Shown here: positions 19,067 to 28,133 of the stretch, piece after piece | Layout: every line of letters starts with the position of its first letter | How positions within the stretch are numbered: the first letter of the stretch is position 1 | From: JBGPQJ01 sp963829485 | GTDB lineage: Bacteria > Chloroflexota > Anaerolineae > Anaerolineales > Villigracilaceae | DNA: 64,000 nt | NCBI GenBank assembly: GCA_963829485.1 | Contig: CAWHIK010000001.1 | Coordinates: 62,001 to 126,000 of the forward strand | Reading direction: 5' to 3' | The notes under the pieces: model-generated | Told to the model about the DNA's origin: nothing | Database searches by the model: none | The model's input: the letters and a program-made list of their open reading frames with translations, nothing else | Translations under genes and position numbers: made by a program

Positions 19067-19618
19067 ATGAGAAATGTTGTCTTTGCCATCAATATCACCG
19101 TTGACGGCTGCTGCGGACATGAATCGGCAGTCGCCGACGACGAACTGCACGAGTACTTTACCGGGCTCCTGCGGGATTCAGACATTGAAATTTTCGGGCG
19201 CAACACTTATCATCTGATGTATCCGTACTGGCACGATGTCGCAGTGAATCAATCGGAATCAAAAGCGATCAACGAATTTGCCCGCATGTTCGATTCGATA
19301 CCGAAGATCGTCTTTTCAACAACATTGAAGAACGTGGAGTGGAACAATACAACGCTTCTGCGCTCAAACCTTCAAGAAGAGATCGTGAAACTGAAACAAC
19401 AGCCGGGTAAAAACATTTCCGTCGGCGGGTTGAACATTGCAGCGCAACTCGCTCAGTCAGGTCTGATCGATGAGTATCGTTTTCTCGTTCAGCCGATCGT
19501 TGCAGGAAAAGGTCCCCGCTTGTTCGAATCGGGCAAGAATCTTACATTGGAGCTTATCGGATCAAAAACGTTTCGCTCAGGCATCGTAGAATTGCACTAT
19601 AAATATATTCACCAATAA
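19067..19618 (+). CDS. Dihydrofolate reductase-fold (RibD C-terminal) protein
   Basis: A 183-residue protein of the RibD_C/DHFR-like superfamily that binds NADPH. It begins RNVVFAINITVDGCCGH (the family's S/N-x-T-V-D-G motif), has IEIFGRNTYHLMYPYW, and ends with ISVGGLNIAAQLAQSGLIDEYRF, the second nucleotide-binding strand, and IVAGKGPRLFES. These proteins are frequent single-gene cargo of mobile cassettes. Catalysis of dihydrofolate reduction is not implied. GGAGAAAAC precedes the ATG. Confidence 0.85.
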   Translation: MRNVVFAINITVDGCCGHESAVADDELHEYFTGLLRDSDIEIFGRNTYHLMYPYWHDVAVNQSESKAINEFARMFDSIPKIVFSTTLKNVEWNNTTLLRSNLQEEIVKLKQQPGKNISVGGLNIAAQLAQSGLIDEYRFLVQPIVAGKGPRLFESGKNLTLELIGSKTFRSGIVELHYKYIHQ

Positions 19619-19925
19619 TGAGCGGATGACATCGTGCTTATCGTTCGCGAAGTCGTCACGGTGCGAGTTTGTGCACCTGACGTGTGGGACTGCCGCTGCG
19701 CGGCGTGCGGCACGCTTCGCCGTCAAGCATTTTTGACGGGGCAGGCCCTTGGGAGAGCACCAAGGATAAACCGCAAGCCGTTGATCTCTCGCGTAAGGGT
19801 TATTACTGTTTGCTGGATAATTTCATTAATGTTTAGTGCATTGGGGCGGTCTATAATATATTATATGGTTTCCATAAAGTCCCCGTGAGGAGATAAACAG
19901 TAGTTGGGCTCAAAAGGAGGGGATG
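19619..19925 (+). repeat. Hairpin-rich spacer with GTTGGGC repeat (copy 2)
   Basis: Several perfect stems occur: CCGTCAA/TTGACGG near 19720-19740 and CCTTGG/CCAAGG near 19748-19768. The repeat proper is at 19832-19909: TTTAG, GGTCTATAAT, a TTATATGG-TTT-CCATAA hairpin, and GTTGGGC at 19903-19909. It shares the GGTCTATAAT-N2-ATTATA block with copy 3 at 21008. Confidence 0.5.
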
Positions 19926-20357
19926 ATGAAAGTTAGTCTTCTGTTCTGCCGACGGATGCTCCTGGCCTGCGCGGTTCTCTTGGCAGCGGTAGCCATAGTG
20001 CTGGCACTAGGCGTAATTCCGCCGGTCCAGGTCGCAACCTTCCCAGGCGCCACCCCCGAAAACGCCGTGCCGGCCTTTTGGGTCAACATAGGTTTGAACT
20101 TTGTCGCTGCAGCAATTCTCGCCTTCATTGCCATTTGGTCAAAAGGTCGAAGTTGGCTCTCAACATCCGTTCTCGTTGTTATAGGGCTTGTCATCATGTT
20201 TTTAGGAATCGCCCTTACCGACGCAGCCTTCGCATACCAATCAGAAGGTCCCTCAATGCAAACCGTCTCAATGCTTCTTTTCTTCTGCGCAGCAGCTGAT
20301 TTTCTGGCCGGGGCGTTGGTTGTCACAACCGCGTTTCTCCGCCCCAAGAAAACATGA
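19926..20357 (+). CDS. Small four-helix membrane protein
   Basis: About 143 residues, four hydrophobic segments (near 8-30, 52-72, 78-97 and 112-134), no recognised family. AAGGAGG ends five bases before ATG 19926, which is why it is preferred over ATG 19923. It starts 17 bases after a GTTGGGC box, as cassette genes do. Function unknown. Confidence 0.6.
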   Translation: MKVSLLFCRRMLLACAVLLAAVAIVLALGVIPPVQVATFPGATPENAVPAFWVNIGLNFVAAAILAFIAIWSKGRSWLSTSVLVVIGLVIMFLGIALTDAAFAYQSEGPSMQTVSMLLFFCAAADFLAGALVVTTAFLRPKKT

Positions 20358-20465
20358 TTGAGTCTAACCAATAGACGGAACTGACACTCTCGCCGCGCTC
20401 GGGTGCGGCTCATCCGCCCTGTCAGGCAGCCATCGATAAGATCCACTATCAAAAAGGAGATTACT

Positions 20466-20891
20466 ATGTTCGCTGCTTTTTCAACCCCGAGCAACAGGAA
20501 CAAATCGTTTATCCTCCTGGCGATCTGCGGCTTGCTGGCAATTGTCGCTGCTGCTGTGGGTATCGACGATAATCCGCCCGGTATACTGCTTGCTTTTCTT
20601 TCTGCGACTGCCTTTGTCCTTGCATTCGTCCACCCCTGGCGAAATGCAAGGAAGTTCATGTTCCTCCTCCTGGCATCGGTAATTGTTTTTGTTCTCTTCG
20701 TCATTCTGAGTATCAAACTCGATATAGCCGCCCAGGACCCGGCAACCGCGGATGGACTCCGGAATCTGATCGAGAGCCCCGTCTTCAATGCCTTAAATAT
20801 AATCATCATTATGATTTGCACCGCAGCCTTCATCGTTGGCGCGGTCGGCTCGGTTGCCATGGCCATTCGCAACCGTCGCCGCCCGGTTTGA
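20466..20891 (+). CDS. Small membrane protein of unknown function
   Basis: A 141-residue protein with four hydrophobic segments (about 14-32, 38-55, 62-84 and 107-133) and a basic C-terminus (RNRRRPV). It lies about 110 bases behind another small membrane protein, on the same strand. AAAGGAGA precedes the ATG. No family was recognised. Confidence 0.6.
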   Translation: MFAAFSTPSNRNKSFILLAICGLLAIVAAAVGIDDNPPGILLAFLSATAFVLAFVHPWRNARKFMFLLLASVIVFVLFVILSIKLDIAAQDPATADGLRNLIESPVFNALNIIIIMICTAAFIVGAVGSVAMAIRNRRRPV

Positions 20892-21007
20892 ATGCGTGAA
20901 GTGGCTGTCAACTTGCTCCCGCAAGAGGATTAGCCCGGCTATCGAAGTGCTCGATTGACTTTCCGTGTAAGGGAAAATACCGAGTTTGCCGTATAATCCC
21001 ATAAATA

Positions 21008-21072
21008 TTTAGGGTTTTATGACGGGAGGTCTATAATCCATTATACGGGTGCCGTATAAACACTAGTTGGGC
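21008..21072 (+). repeat. Repeat with perfect hairpin and GTTGGGC box (copy 3)
   Basis: GGTCTATAAT (about 21028-21037) is followed by TTATACGG-GTG-CCGTATAA (21041-21059) and GTTGGGC (21066-21072). GTTGGGCAGCT (21066-21076) is the exact reverse complement of AGCTGCCCAAC at 21831-21841, so an 11-bp inverted repeat encloses the methyltransferase gene. Confidence 0.6.
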
Positions 21073-21125
21073 AGCTAAATCAGATTCACAAAGAAAAGCC
21101 CATGTACACATGTGAGGAATAATCC

Positions 21126-21830
21126 ATGCCACGACCCGAATCCATTGAAAACCGCTGGGATATTCTGTATCGTGATTACCCAGAAGTATACGAAGCGTTC
21201 ATGAACGTGACTTATCAACCGTCCGTTTTTGATCAAGTGCCCGAAATCATCGACCTGCACGGAAAACTCATCGCGGATGTGGGAGCCGGAACAGGTCGAT
21301 CCAGCTTGGCATTGGCGCGAACCGCCCGACAAGTGCTTGGAATCGAATATGAATTGGCTATGCTGCGGCAAGCGCGACAAAAGGCATTCGGCGATGAGGC
21401 AGCGCGAGTTCTCTATCTTGCTGGGGATGCACTCGCGATCCCATTGGCGGAAAATTCTGTAGATGTTGTTACTGGTTTCACTCTAGCATTGTTCCCTTCG
21501 GAACGATATCGTGAATTCATCTGTGAAGGTTTGCGAGTGGCAAAAGACAAGGTAGTCTATGTAGGGATTCCGCCAGGCTGGTACGGAGGAGATCTCGATC
21601 CTGTCATTGAAAATCCCAACAAAGGCAAGTTTGATGTCGAAGTGGATCGTATCTTTATCGAAGAATACCAATTTGCTTTCCAGGATGTGTTCTCGGATCA
21701 AGAATATGGAACCATCGAAAATATTGTCAACATCTATGGGTTTATTTTTGGAAAGAAAGTCATTGAACATATAAAGAGAGAACATAAAACCACTATTCGA
21801 TGGAAATATAGAGTGTATTGGAGGGCGTAG
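21126..21830 (+). CDS. Class I SAM-dependent methyltransferase
   Basis: A 234-residue methyltransferase. Motif I is LIADVGAGTGRSSLALA near residue 50, the acidic second strand end is LGIEYE, and VDVVTGFTLALFP stands at motif IV. Substrate unknown. It is the only gene inside an 11-bp inverted repeat and is followed at once by an attC-like site, which fits a mobile single-gene cassette. Confidence 0.85.
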   Translation: MPRPESIENRWDILYRDYPEVYEAFMNVTYQPSVFDQVPEIIDLHGKLIADVGAGTGRSSLALARTARQVLGIEYELAMLRQARQKAFGDEAARVLYLAGDALAIPLAENSVDVVTGFTLALFPSERYREFICEGLRVAKDKVVYVGIPPGWYGGDLDPVIENPNKGKFDVEVDRIFIEEYQFAFQDVFSDQEYGTIENIVNIYGFIFGKKVIEHIKREHKTTIRWKYRVYWRA

Positions 21831-21834
21831 AGCT

Positions 21835-21962
21835 GCCCAACACCGCGTGCAGCCGACTTGGGGTACGCCGCGCTATTTCGGCATGTTTCTGGCTTGGAGC
21901 GTTTCCCGTTTCGACGGCGAGTCCACGCTCCCACCCCAAGCGGCTAACGCCAGCCGTTGAGC
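21835..21962 (+). repeat. attC-like integron recombination site
   Basis: The 5' GCCCAAC (21835-21841) and 3' GTTGAGC (21956-21962) are the R'' and R' boxes (RYYYAAC and GTTRRRY). Inside, AGCCG-A-CTTGGGG (21851-21863) pairs with CCCCAAGCGGCT (21934-21945) except for one extra A at 21856, the extrahelical-base signature of L''. Unpaired spacers lie between the R and L boxes, and an inner GGAGCGT/ACGCTCC hairpin forms the terminal structure. At 128 bp it lies within the attC size range. No integrase gene is in the window. Confidence 0.65.
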
Positions 21963-22093
21963 GCTCATCGTGGTGAAAAAATAAGGTTTCGTGGTTAAGG
22001 CGGAAAATAAGGCCGCAAATTTAAACCAGGCCGGGTGAAAGTTAACGTGGTACCTTGTTACAAACAACATTCGGAATTTTGAAGTAAGAGTTT

Positions 22094-22795
22094 ATGAATC
22101 AAATCAGCCTCAAAGATGTGAGCAAACGATACCGTGTAGGCAACACTGTCGTGCATGCTGTAGAACACCTCTCCATGGAGATCGAGCGAGGGGAGTTTGT
22201 GGTTATTCTTGGCCCGAGCGGTTCGGGGAAAACCACCCTGCTCAACGTTCTGGGCGGGTTGGAAAGCGCCGATGAGGGGGACATCTGCGTTGACGATGAA
22301 TGGATCAACCAGATGGACGAAAACGCCTTGACCCTCTACCGGCGGCGCAAGGTGGGGTTCGTTTTTCAGTTTTTCAATCTCCTGCCCACACTCACTGCGC
22401 TCGAAAACGTGGCCCTGACGGCTGAAATGGGGGCGGATTTGTATGATCCCCGCGCCCTTCTCGAGCAGGTGAAATTAGGCGACCGCATGGATCATTATCC
22501 CGGTCAGCTTTCAGGCGGGCAACAGCAGCGCGTGGCGGTTGCCCGCGCCCTGGCGAAAAAACCGGCCCTGGTCCTGGCGGACGAACCAACCGGCAGTTTG
22601 GATGTCGAAACCGGTATCGAAGTGCTGGATGTGATGCGCTCGCTCAACCGGGAGACCGGGCAGACATTTGTGGCGGTTACTCATAACGCAGCCATCGCTC
22701 AGATGGCAGACCGGGTGATCCGCATTGGTAACGGTGCCGTGCAACGGGTGGACATGAACCCCTCGCCGCTCAACCCGCGCGAATTATCCTGGTGA
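22094..22795 (+). CDS. ABC transporter ATP-binding protein (MacB/LolD type)
   Basis: A 233-residue ATPase. Walker A GPSGSGKTT near residue 39, the Q-loop in FVFQFFNLLPTLTALENV, signature LSGGQQQRVAVARAL near 142, Walker B LVLADEPTGSLD, and the H-loop in VAVTHN. The NLLPTLTA form is typical of the FtsX-permease (MacB/LolCDE) group. Its permease partner downstream (22801) is cut to 42 residues, so the transporter is probably inactive as encoded here. Confidence 0.92.
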   Translation: MNQISLKDVSKRYRVGNTVVHAVEHLSMEIERGEFVVILGPSGSGKTTLLNVLGGLESADEGDICVDDEWINQMDENALTLYRRRKVGFVFQFFNLLPTLTALENVALTAEMGADLYDPRALLEQVKLGDRMDHYPGQLSGGQQQRVAVARALAKKPALVLADEPTGSLDVETGIEVLDVMRSLNRETGQTFVAVTHNAAIAQMADRVIRIGNGAVQRVDMNPSPLNPRELSW

Positions 22796-22800
22796 TAGCC

Positions 22801-22929
22801 GTGCTCAAGACACTCAATCGCAAAATCATTGGAGATTGGAAGGCGCATTGGAAGCGCTTCTTCGCCGCCTGGATCGTCGTCACCATGGGCGTGGCGTTTT
22901 ACGGCGCATTTTATCCGGTGGTGATTTAA
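22801..22929 (+). pseudogene. Truncated ABC permease (N-terminus only)
   Basis: A GTG start, five bases after the ATPase stop, opens a frame of 42 residues: a basic start (LKTLNRKIIGDWKAHWKR) and one transmembrane helix (FFAAWIVVTMGVAFYGAFY), as at the beginning of FtsX/MacB-type permeases. A TAA at 22927-22929 ends it, and no permease sequence follows in any frame before the lipoprotein at 22975. This is a true loss rather than a simple one-base shift. Confidence 0.6.
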
Positions 22930-22974
22930 AGAACGTGGCGATTGGCAGTTTCAAAAATTCGGAGGTTGATTGCC

Positions 22975-23689
22975 ATGGATAGAAGGCTCCCGGGTATAGT
23001 GGCCATCCTGCTGGTGGTAATGGCCGGTTGCGAGAGAATAGCAGTTACTCCTAACACGCCTGAGGCCGAGGCAGATGAGAGGTTACAACCTCAAATTATC
23101 ACCCCGACGCTTTTCCAAGTGATACCGTCTGCCACTTCCACACAAGCACTATCGATTACAGAAGCAAATCCTGTCCTGACAATTGTCCCGGCAGTCAACC
23201 CGGGTTCCGGGCAGGACGAATGGACCACGTTTGTCATGGATAGACCCTTTTGGACCTATAAAGGGTTCCGCCTTCACTATCCTCAGAGCTGGAAGTTGAC
23301 ATACAGGATTTGGAAGGCTGATGATGGATCGGTCGGAGCTTTGGCTTTGGATCTGGAGAAGTCGGGTTATACCGTTGAGATCATGCAGGGAGAAGGGTCG
23401 GAGGGGACCATGCATCTATCCAGGAGAAACAACGACATTGGAGTTCTTCGCCCGATATGGGGATTATAAGGAGTTCGATAAAGGCAATCAGATCTATTGG
23501 CGACGCGCGATGCCGGAGAATCAATCGCCTGGATTGCCCTTGTTCAAAGTATGTGAGGTAGGACTGAATGCCAACATTTCGGATCCTTTTACAACAATAG
23601 GATGGATCGAGCTAAATGGTCCTTCGATTGATGAGACAATCCTGGGCGAATTCGACGAGATTCTTGAAAAAATTGAGATATTAGAATAG
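22975..23689 (+). CDS. Lipoprotein of unknown function (frameshifted)
   Basis: The N-terminus is a lipoprotein signal (MDRRLPGIVAILLVVMAGC, lipobox VMAGC). A Thr/Pro-rich linker follows, then a compact domain with FWTYKGFRLHYPQSWKLTY, a PsbP/Mog1-like strand pattern. The first frame loses sense after about 23415 and the chain continues one base later (LEFFARYGDYKEF...EILEKIEILE) to 23689, giving about 237 residues. The frame break fits a single inserted base. No relation to the neighbouring ABC genes can be shown. Confidence 0.6.
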
Positions 23690-23784
23690 TTCACCGTCCA
23701 CCACCGGTTCGACCTATGCAAACTTGCAAGCCTTGACATTCGATTAAATCCGGCGATAATTGCAGGCAACAGGCGAGCCTTATC

Positions 23785-24056
23785 AACGGCAGTGAACGAG
23801 GAAAGTAGGTTGGCGGAAGTTGCCAGAGAGGCGCTGTGACGGCTGAAATCAGCGCTCGACCCAAACCAATCGAAGTTCCCTCGCGAGCCGGTCGGGTGAA
23901 CTGGCAAAGTCCCTGCAAGTAGTCCGATCCGCAATCCCAGCGTTAGCAGGGAGGCCGATGTCCGTCGGCGCAAAGAGGACCAGCGATGGTCAAATTGGGT
24001 GGTACCGCGGGAATTAACGTCTCCCGTCCCATGTTGGGACGGGAGATTTGTTTTTA
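23785..24056 (+). ncRNA. T-box riboswitch (tRNA-Phe sensing) of pheST
   Basis: The leader has the stem-I start GTGAACGAGGAAAG (about 23792-23805). A Phe codon TTC at 23876-23878 is the likely specifier. The T-box antiterminator core GGGTGGTACCGCGG lies at 23997-24010, and a strong terminator directly follows. Uncharged tRNA-Phe should pair with the specifier and T-box bulge and allow read-through into pheS at 24077. The exact 5' end and specifier loop need folding. Confidence 0.85.
24020..24056 (+). terminator. Terminator arm of the pheST T-box
   Basis: Perfect 12-base stem (24020-24031 with 24035-24046), three-base loop TGT, then TTTGTTTTT. The antiterminator competes with its 5' side. Confidence 0.9.
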
Positions 24057-24076
24057 TCCATAGACGTGGAGGTCGT

Positions 24077-25141
24077 ATGCTGGAACTCTTGAAGGAAATC
24101 GAAAGAACCTTCCGCGAATCGCTGGACGTCGATCACCGACGAGGCGGCGCTGGAAGCCTGGCGCATGGCCAACCTCGGTAAGAGCTCGCCGCGTGATGAA
24201 GGCCTTCAGCGGGCTGGGGCAAGCTCTCCAAGGAGGAGCGCCCCGCTGCGGGCCAGATGGCCAACCAGGTCAAGCAGGCGCTCGAAGCGGCTTTCGCTGA
24301 AAAACTGGAGAAGATCAAAGCTCAGGCGCTGGCGAAATCCCTGCAGGCGGAGAAACTGGATGTGACCCTGCCGGGCCGCCCCTTCCGCCACGGACGCCTG
24401 CATCCTGCCACGACCAACCTGCGACGTATCCTGGCCATTCTGGCTGAGATGGGTTTCCAGGTCTATACCTCGCGGGATGTCGAAACCGATGAGATGAATT
24501 TCCAGCTGCTGAACATCCCGCCTCATCACCCCGCGCGCGAGATGCAGGATACGTTCTACATCGACTCTGAAGTGGATGATGGAACATACTCTACTGTTTT
24601 GCGGACGCACACCTCGCCGGGACAGATCCGCGCGATGCGCGAGTTCTCAGCCATGAACCCCGAGCACCCGCCCTCGATCCGCATGGCGCTGCCGGGCATG
24701 GTCTACCGCTTCGAGCAGGTCACCACCCGCTCGGAGATGCAGTTCTACCAGGTGGAGGGGCTGGCGGTGGGCGAGAATATCACCTTCGGCGACCTGAAGG
24801 GCACGCTGCTCGAGTTCGCCCGGCGCATGTTCGGGCGCGCGGCGCGCTACCGCTTCCGCGCGGACCACTTCCCGTTCACCGAGCCGAGCGCTGAGATGGA
24901 CGTGGAATGTTACGTCTGCGGCGGCAAGGGCTGCCCGGTGTGCAAGAGATCCGGCTGGCTGGAGATCCTCGGCTGCGGCATGGTGCACCCGCAGGTGCTG
25001 CAGAACGGCGGCTATGATCCGCGCCGTTACAGCGGGTTCGCCTTCGGCATGGGCACGGAACGCCAGCTCATGCTGCGCTACAAGATCAATGACATCCGCA
25101 ATTTCTGGGGAAACGACATTCGTTTCCTTGAGCAGTTCTAG
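24077..25141 (+). CDS. pheS: Phenylalanyl-tRNA synthetase alpha subunit (frameshifted)
   Basis: Charges tRNA-Phe together with PheT. The start MLELLKEIERTFRESL at 24077 is in one frame. The coiled-coil region (AWRMANLGKSSP, then VMKAFSGLG) moves through two more frames, and from about 24240 the catalytic core is intact to 25141. The core shows class II motifs: RPFRHGRLHP, DTFYIDSE, LRTHTSPGQIRAM, then EMQFYQVEGLAVG and the C-terminal FGMGTERQLMLRY. Three extra bases (about 24135, 24192 and 24225) explain the shifts. Because the enzyme is essential, base-call errors are the likely cause. A T-box controls the operon. Confidence 0.9.
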
Positions 25142-25150
25142 GAGGCCGGC

Positions 25151-27676
25151 ATGAAGCTCCCCGTTTCCTGGTTGAAAGATTACGTTGATATCAACATTCC
25201 TGTCGAGGAGGTGGCCAGCCTGCTGACCATGGCCGGGCTCGAAGTGGAGGACATCCACTTCGTCGGCTGGGCCATGCCCGCGGACGGCAGCCACGGCTTC
25301 AAGATCAGCGGCATCTCCTGGGACCGAGAAAAGATCGTCGTGGCCGAAATCCTGGAGGTCGGCCCGCATCCCAACGCCGACCGGCTGACGCTGTGCGAGC
25401 TGTACGACGGCAGCAGGAGCACACCGTCCTGACCGGCGCGCCGAACCTGTTCGATTACAAGGGCAAGGGTCCGCTGCCCAAGCCGATCAAGGTGGCGTAT
25501 GCCAAGGAAGGCGCGACCATCTACGACGGTCATGCCGATGGATTGGTCTGACCACGCTCAAGCGCGCCAAGATCCGCGGCGTGGAATCCTACTCGATGGT
25601 CTGCTCCGAGAAGGAGCTGGGCATCAGCGAGGAGCATGAAGGCGTGATTTTCCTCGATGACGATGCCCCGGTGGGCACGCCGCTGGCAGATTACATGGGC
25701 GACGCGGTGCTTGGAAATCAAGATCAACCCCAACATGGCGCGCAACCCCAACGTCTTGGGCATCGCCCGCGAGGTGGCGGCGCTGACCCGCCAGCCGCTG
25801 AAAAAGCCCGAATAGCAAGCTGAAGGTCTCGGGCGAATCGATCGAGGGCAAGGTCAAGATCGAGATTGCCAATCCCGAGCTCAATCCGCGCTTCACGCTG
25901 GCGCTCATCCGCAATGTGACGATCAAGCCCAGCCCCTACTGGGTCCAGCGCCGGCTGAAGCTGGCCGGCATGCGCCCGATCAACAACGTCGTGGATGCGA
26001 CCAACTACACCATGTTCGAGATCGGCGAGCCGCTGCACGCCTTCGATTATGACGTGCTGGTCAAGCGCGCCGGCGGCAAGCCGGTGAAGATCATCACACG
26101 CAACGCCGCGGCAGGCGAGAAGCTGACCACGCTCGACGGCGTGGAGCGCACGCTGTCAGCATCCAATGTGCTGGTCTGCGACGAGAAAGGATCGCTCTCG
26201 CTGGCGGGCGTGATGGGCGGGCAGGAAAGCGAAGTGTCGGACAAAACCACCAACATCCTGCTCGAAGCTGCGGCCTGGAACTTCATCAATATCCGCAAGA
26301 CGGCCACACAGCATGCGCTGCCATCGGAGGCCTCATACCGTTTCTCGCGCGGTGTGCATCCAGCGCTGGCGATTGAAGGACTGAAACGCTGCCTGTACTG
26401 GATGGCGGAGTGGAGCGGCGGCGCGGTCGCGCCTGGCATCGTGGATAAATACCCGCTGCCGCCGAAGCAGTCCGGTTGTTGAGATCACCGAGGCCGAAAT
26501 TAAGCGTGCGCTCGGCATGGAAATTCCGCTCAAGGAGGTCAAGGAGCTGCTGGAGCGGCTTGAGTTCACCTGTGAGTTAAAGAAGGATCATGTGTTGGTG
26601 ACCGCGCCTCCCATCCGCATGGACATCGGCGAAGGGCTGACCGGCGTGGCGGATGTCATGGAGGAGATCGCCCGCATCTACGGCTACGACCGCATCCCCG
26701 AAACGCGCATGGCCGACCCGCTGCCGCCGCAGCGCGGCAACCCGTCCTTGAACGCGAGGAGCAAGTGCGCGACATCATGGTCTCGCTCGGACTGCAACGA
26801 AATCATCACTCACCGCATGACCCGCGCCGAAATCGAGAATCGCCTGCTGCCCAAGGGCACGGAATCCCACCTGGAGTATGTGCGCCTGGTCAACCCGATC
26901 GCGCCGGAATATGCCGTCATGCGCCGCAGTGTGCTGTCGTCGGTGCTGGAAGTGGTCGAGCACAATGCCCGCCTGCGCGAGACCCTGGCTTTCTTCGAGA
27001 TCGGGCAGGTGTTCATTCCATCAGGGCGAGCGAATTGCCGCTCGAGCCGCGGCGTCTGGCTTTTGCCATCACCGGCCGACGCTATGAGTCGGCGTGGGAT
27101 ACCAAGCTGGGCGTCAAGCTGGATTTCTATGACTTGAAGGGGATTGTCGAAGCGTTGATGGCTGCCCTGCACCTGGACGTTACCTACGCCCCGGCGGAGC
27201 ATCCGTCCTTCCACCCCGGAAAATGCGCCGCGGTCATGCTGGGCGGCACGCCCCTGGGCGTGTTCGGCGAACTGCACCCGGCTGGTGCAGGCGAACTACG
27301 ATTTCGTCTCGCCCGTGCTGGCCGCGGACTTTGACCTCGAAGCCATCCTCGCTTCCATCCCTGCCGGCTTTGACAGCCGCCCGGTGCCCGAGTTCCCGCC
27401 GGTGCTGGAGGATATCGCCGTGATCGTGGACGAATCCCTGCCCGCCGACCGCGTGGAGACGCTCATCCGCCAGACCGGCGGCAAGATGCTCGCCGCCGTA
27501 CGGCTGTTCGATGTCTTCCGCGGCGAACAGATCGGCGCGGGGAAGAAAAGTCTCTGGCCTACAGCCTGACATATCAGTCGTTCGATAAAACACTCACCGA
27601 TGCCGACGCCGCCCAGGTCCGCAACAAGATCGTCAAGCGGCTGGAACAGGAATTCGGCGCAAAGCTGCGAAGTTAG
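25151..27676 (+). CDS. pheT: Phenylalanyl-tRNA synthetase beta subunit (multiple frameshifts)
   Basis: Starts at ATG 25151, nine bases behind pheS, with MKLPVSWLKDYVDINIP. The tRNA-binding EMAP-like domain (VVAEILEVGPHPNADRLTLC) comes first. The B3/B4 editing region follows (NNVVDATNYTMFEIGEPLHAFD, LAGVMGGQESEVSD), then the B5 domain (PPIRMDIGEGLTGVADVMEEIARIYGYDRIPET). The FDX-ACB anticodon domain is at the end (LEDIAVIVDESLPADRVE...LFDVFRGEQIG...GAKLRS). At least eight frame changes occur along about 840 codons, while domain order and total length are normal. The sequence should be corrected before the protein is used. Confidence 0.88.
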
Positions 27677-27744
27677 TCGTTGTTTTTCGCCATGTAACAC
27701 TGTATACTGATGGAAATATATAATCGCCCAGAGGAGAAGAGAAC

Positions 27745-28029
27745 ATGAGTAGAAATGTCGGTATCGCCGTAACCATTATTACCGTTCTGTGCTGCGCCTG
27801 CCCGGGTTTGTTCCTGTGCGTGTTTGGCGGTTTGATCGGCGCAGGTGTGCCACTCACCACAACGCTTAATGATGTGAGTGTCTCGCAGACCCTTCCCGCG
27901 TCATACGGCGTTGGGTTGATCTGCCTGTCGATCATATTGATCCTCATCCCGATCGTCGTTGTGTTCGTTACCCTGCGCAGCAAGAAACCCGTTGTGGAAA
28001 ACGAATCGGTTGTCGTTCCGCCCCCCTAA
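27745..28029 (+). CDS. Small two-helix membrane protein
   Basis: 94 residues with two strong hydrophobic segments (about 7-35 and 54-77) and a Val/Pro-rich tail. Cys-rich CCACPGLFLC lies in the first helix. AGAGGAGAAGA precedes the ATG. No family recognised. A strong terminator follows. Confidence 0.6.
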   Translation: MSRNVGIAVTIITVLCCACPGLFLCVFGGLIGAGVPLTTTLNDVSVSQTLPASYGVGLICLSIILILIPIVVVFVTLRSKKPVVENESVVVPPP

Positions 28030-28063
28030 GATCAGGCAACCTGTTCAATTCTTAGAATCAAAC

Positions 28064-28098
28064 GCATGCCCCGAAATCTGTTTCGGGGCATGCGGCTT
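28064..28098. terminator. Rho-independent terminator between convergent genes
   Basis: 13-base perfect stem (28064-28076 with 28081-28093), TCTG loop, then GGCTTTTTG. It ends transcription from 27745 and may also serve the convergent minus-strand operon. Confidence 0.85.
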
Positions 28099-28133
28099 TT
28101 TGTCCCCACCCGCCCTGGAGGGCAGGGGAGGGG

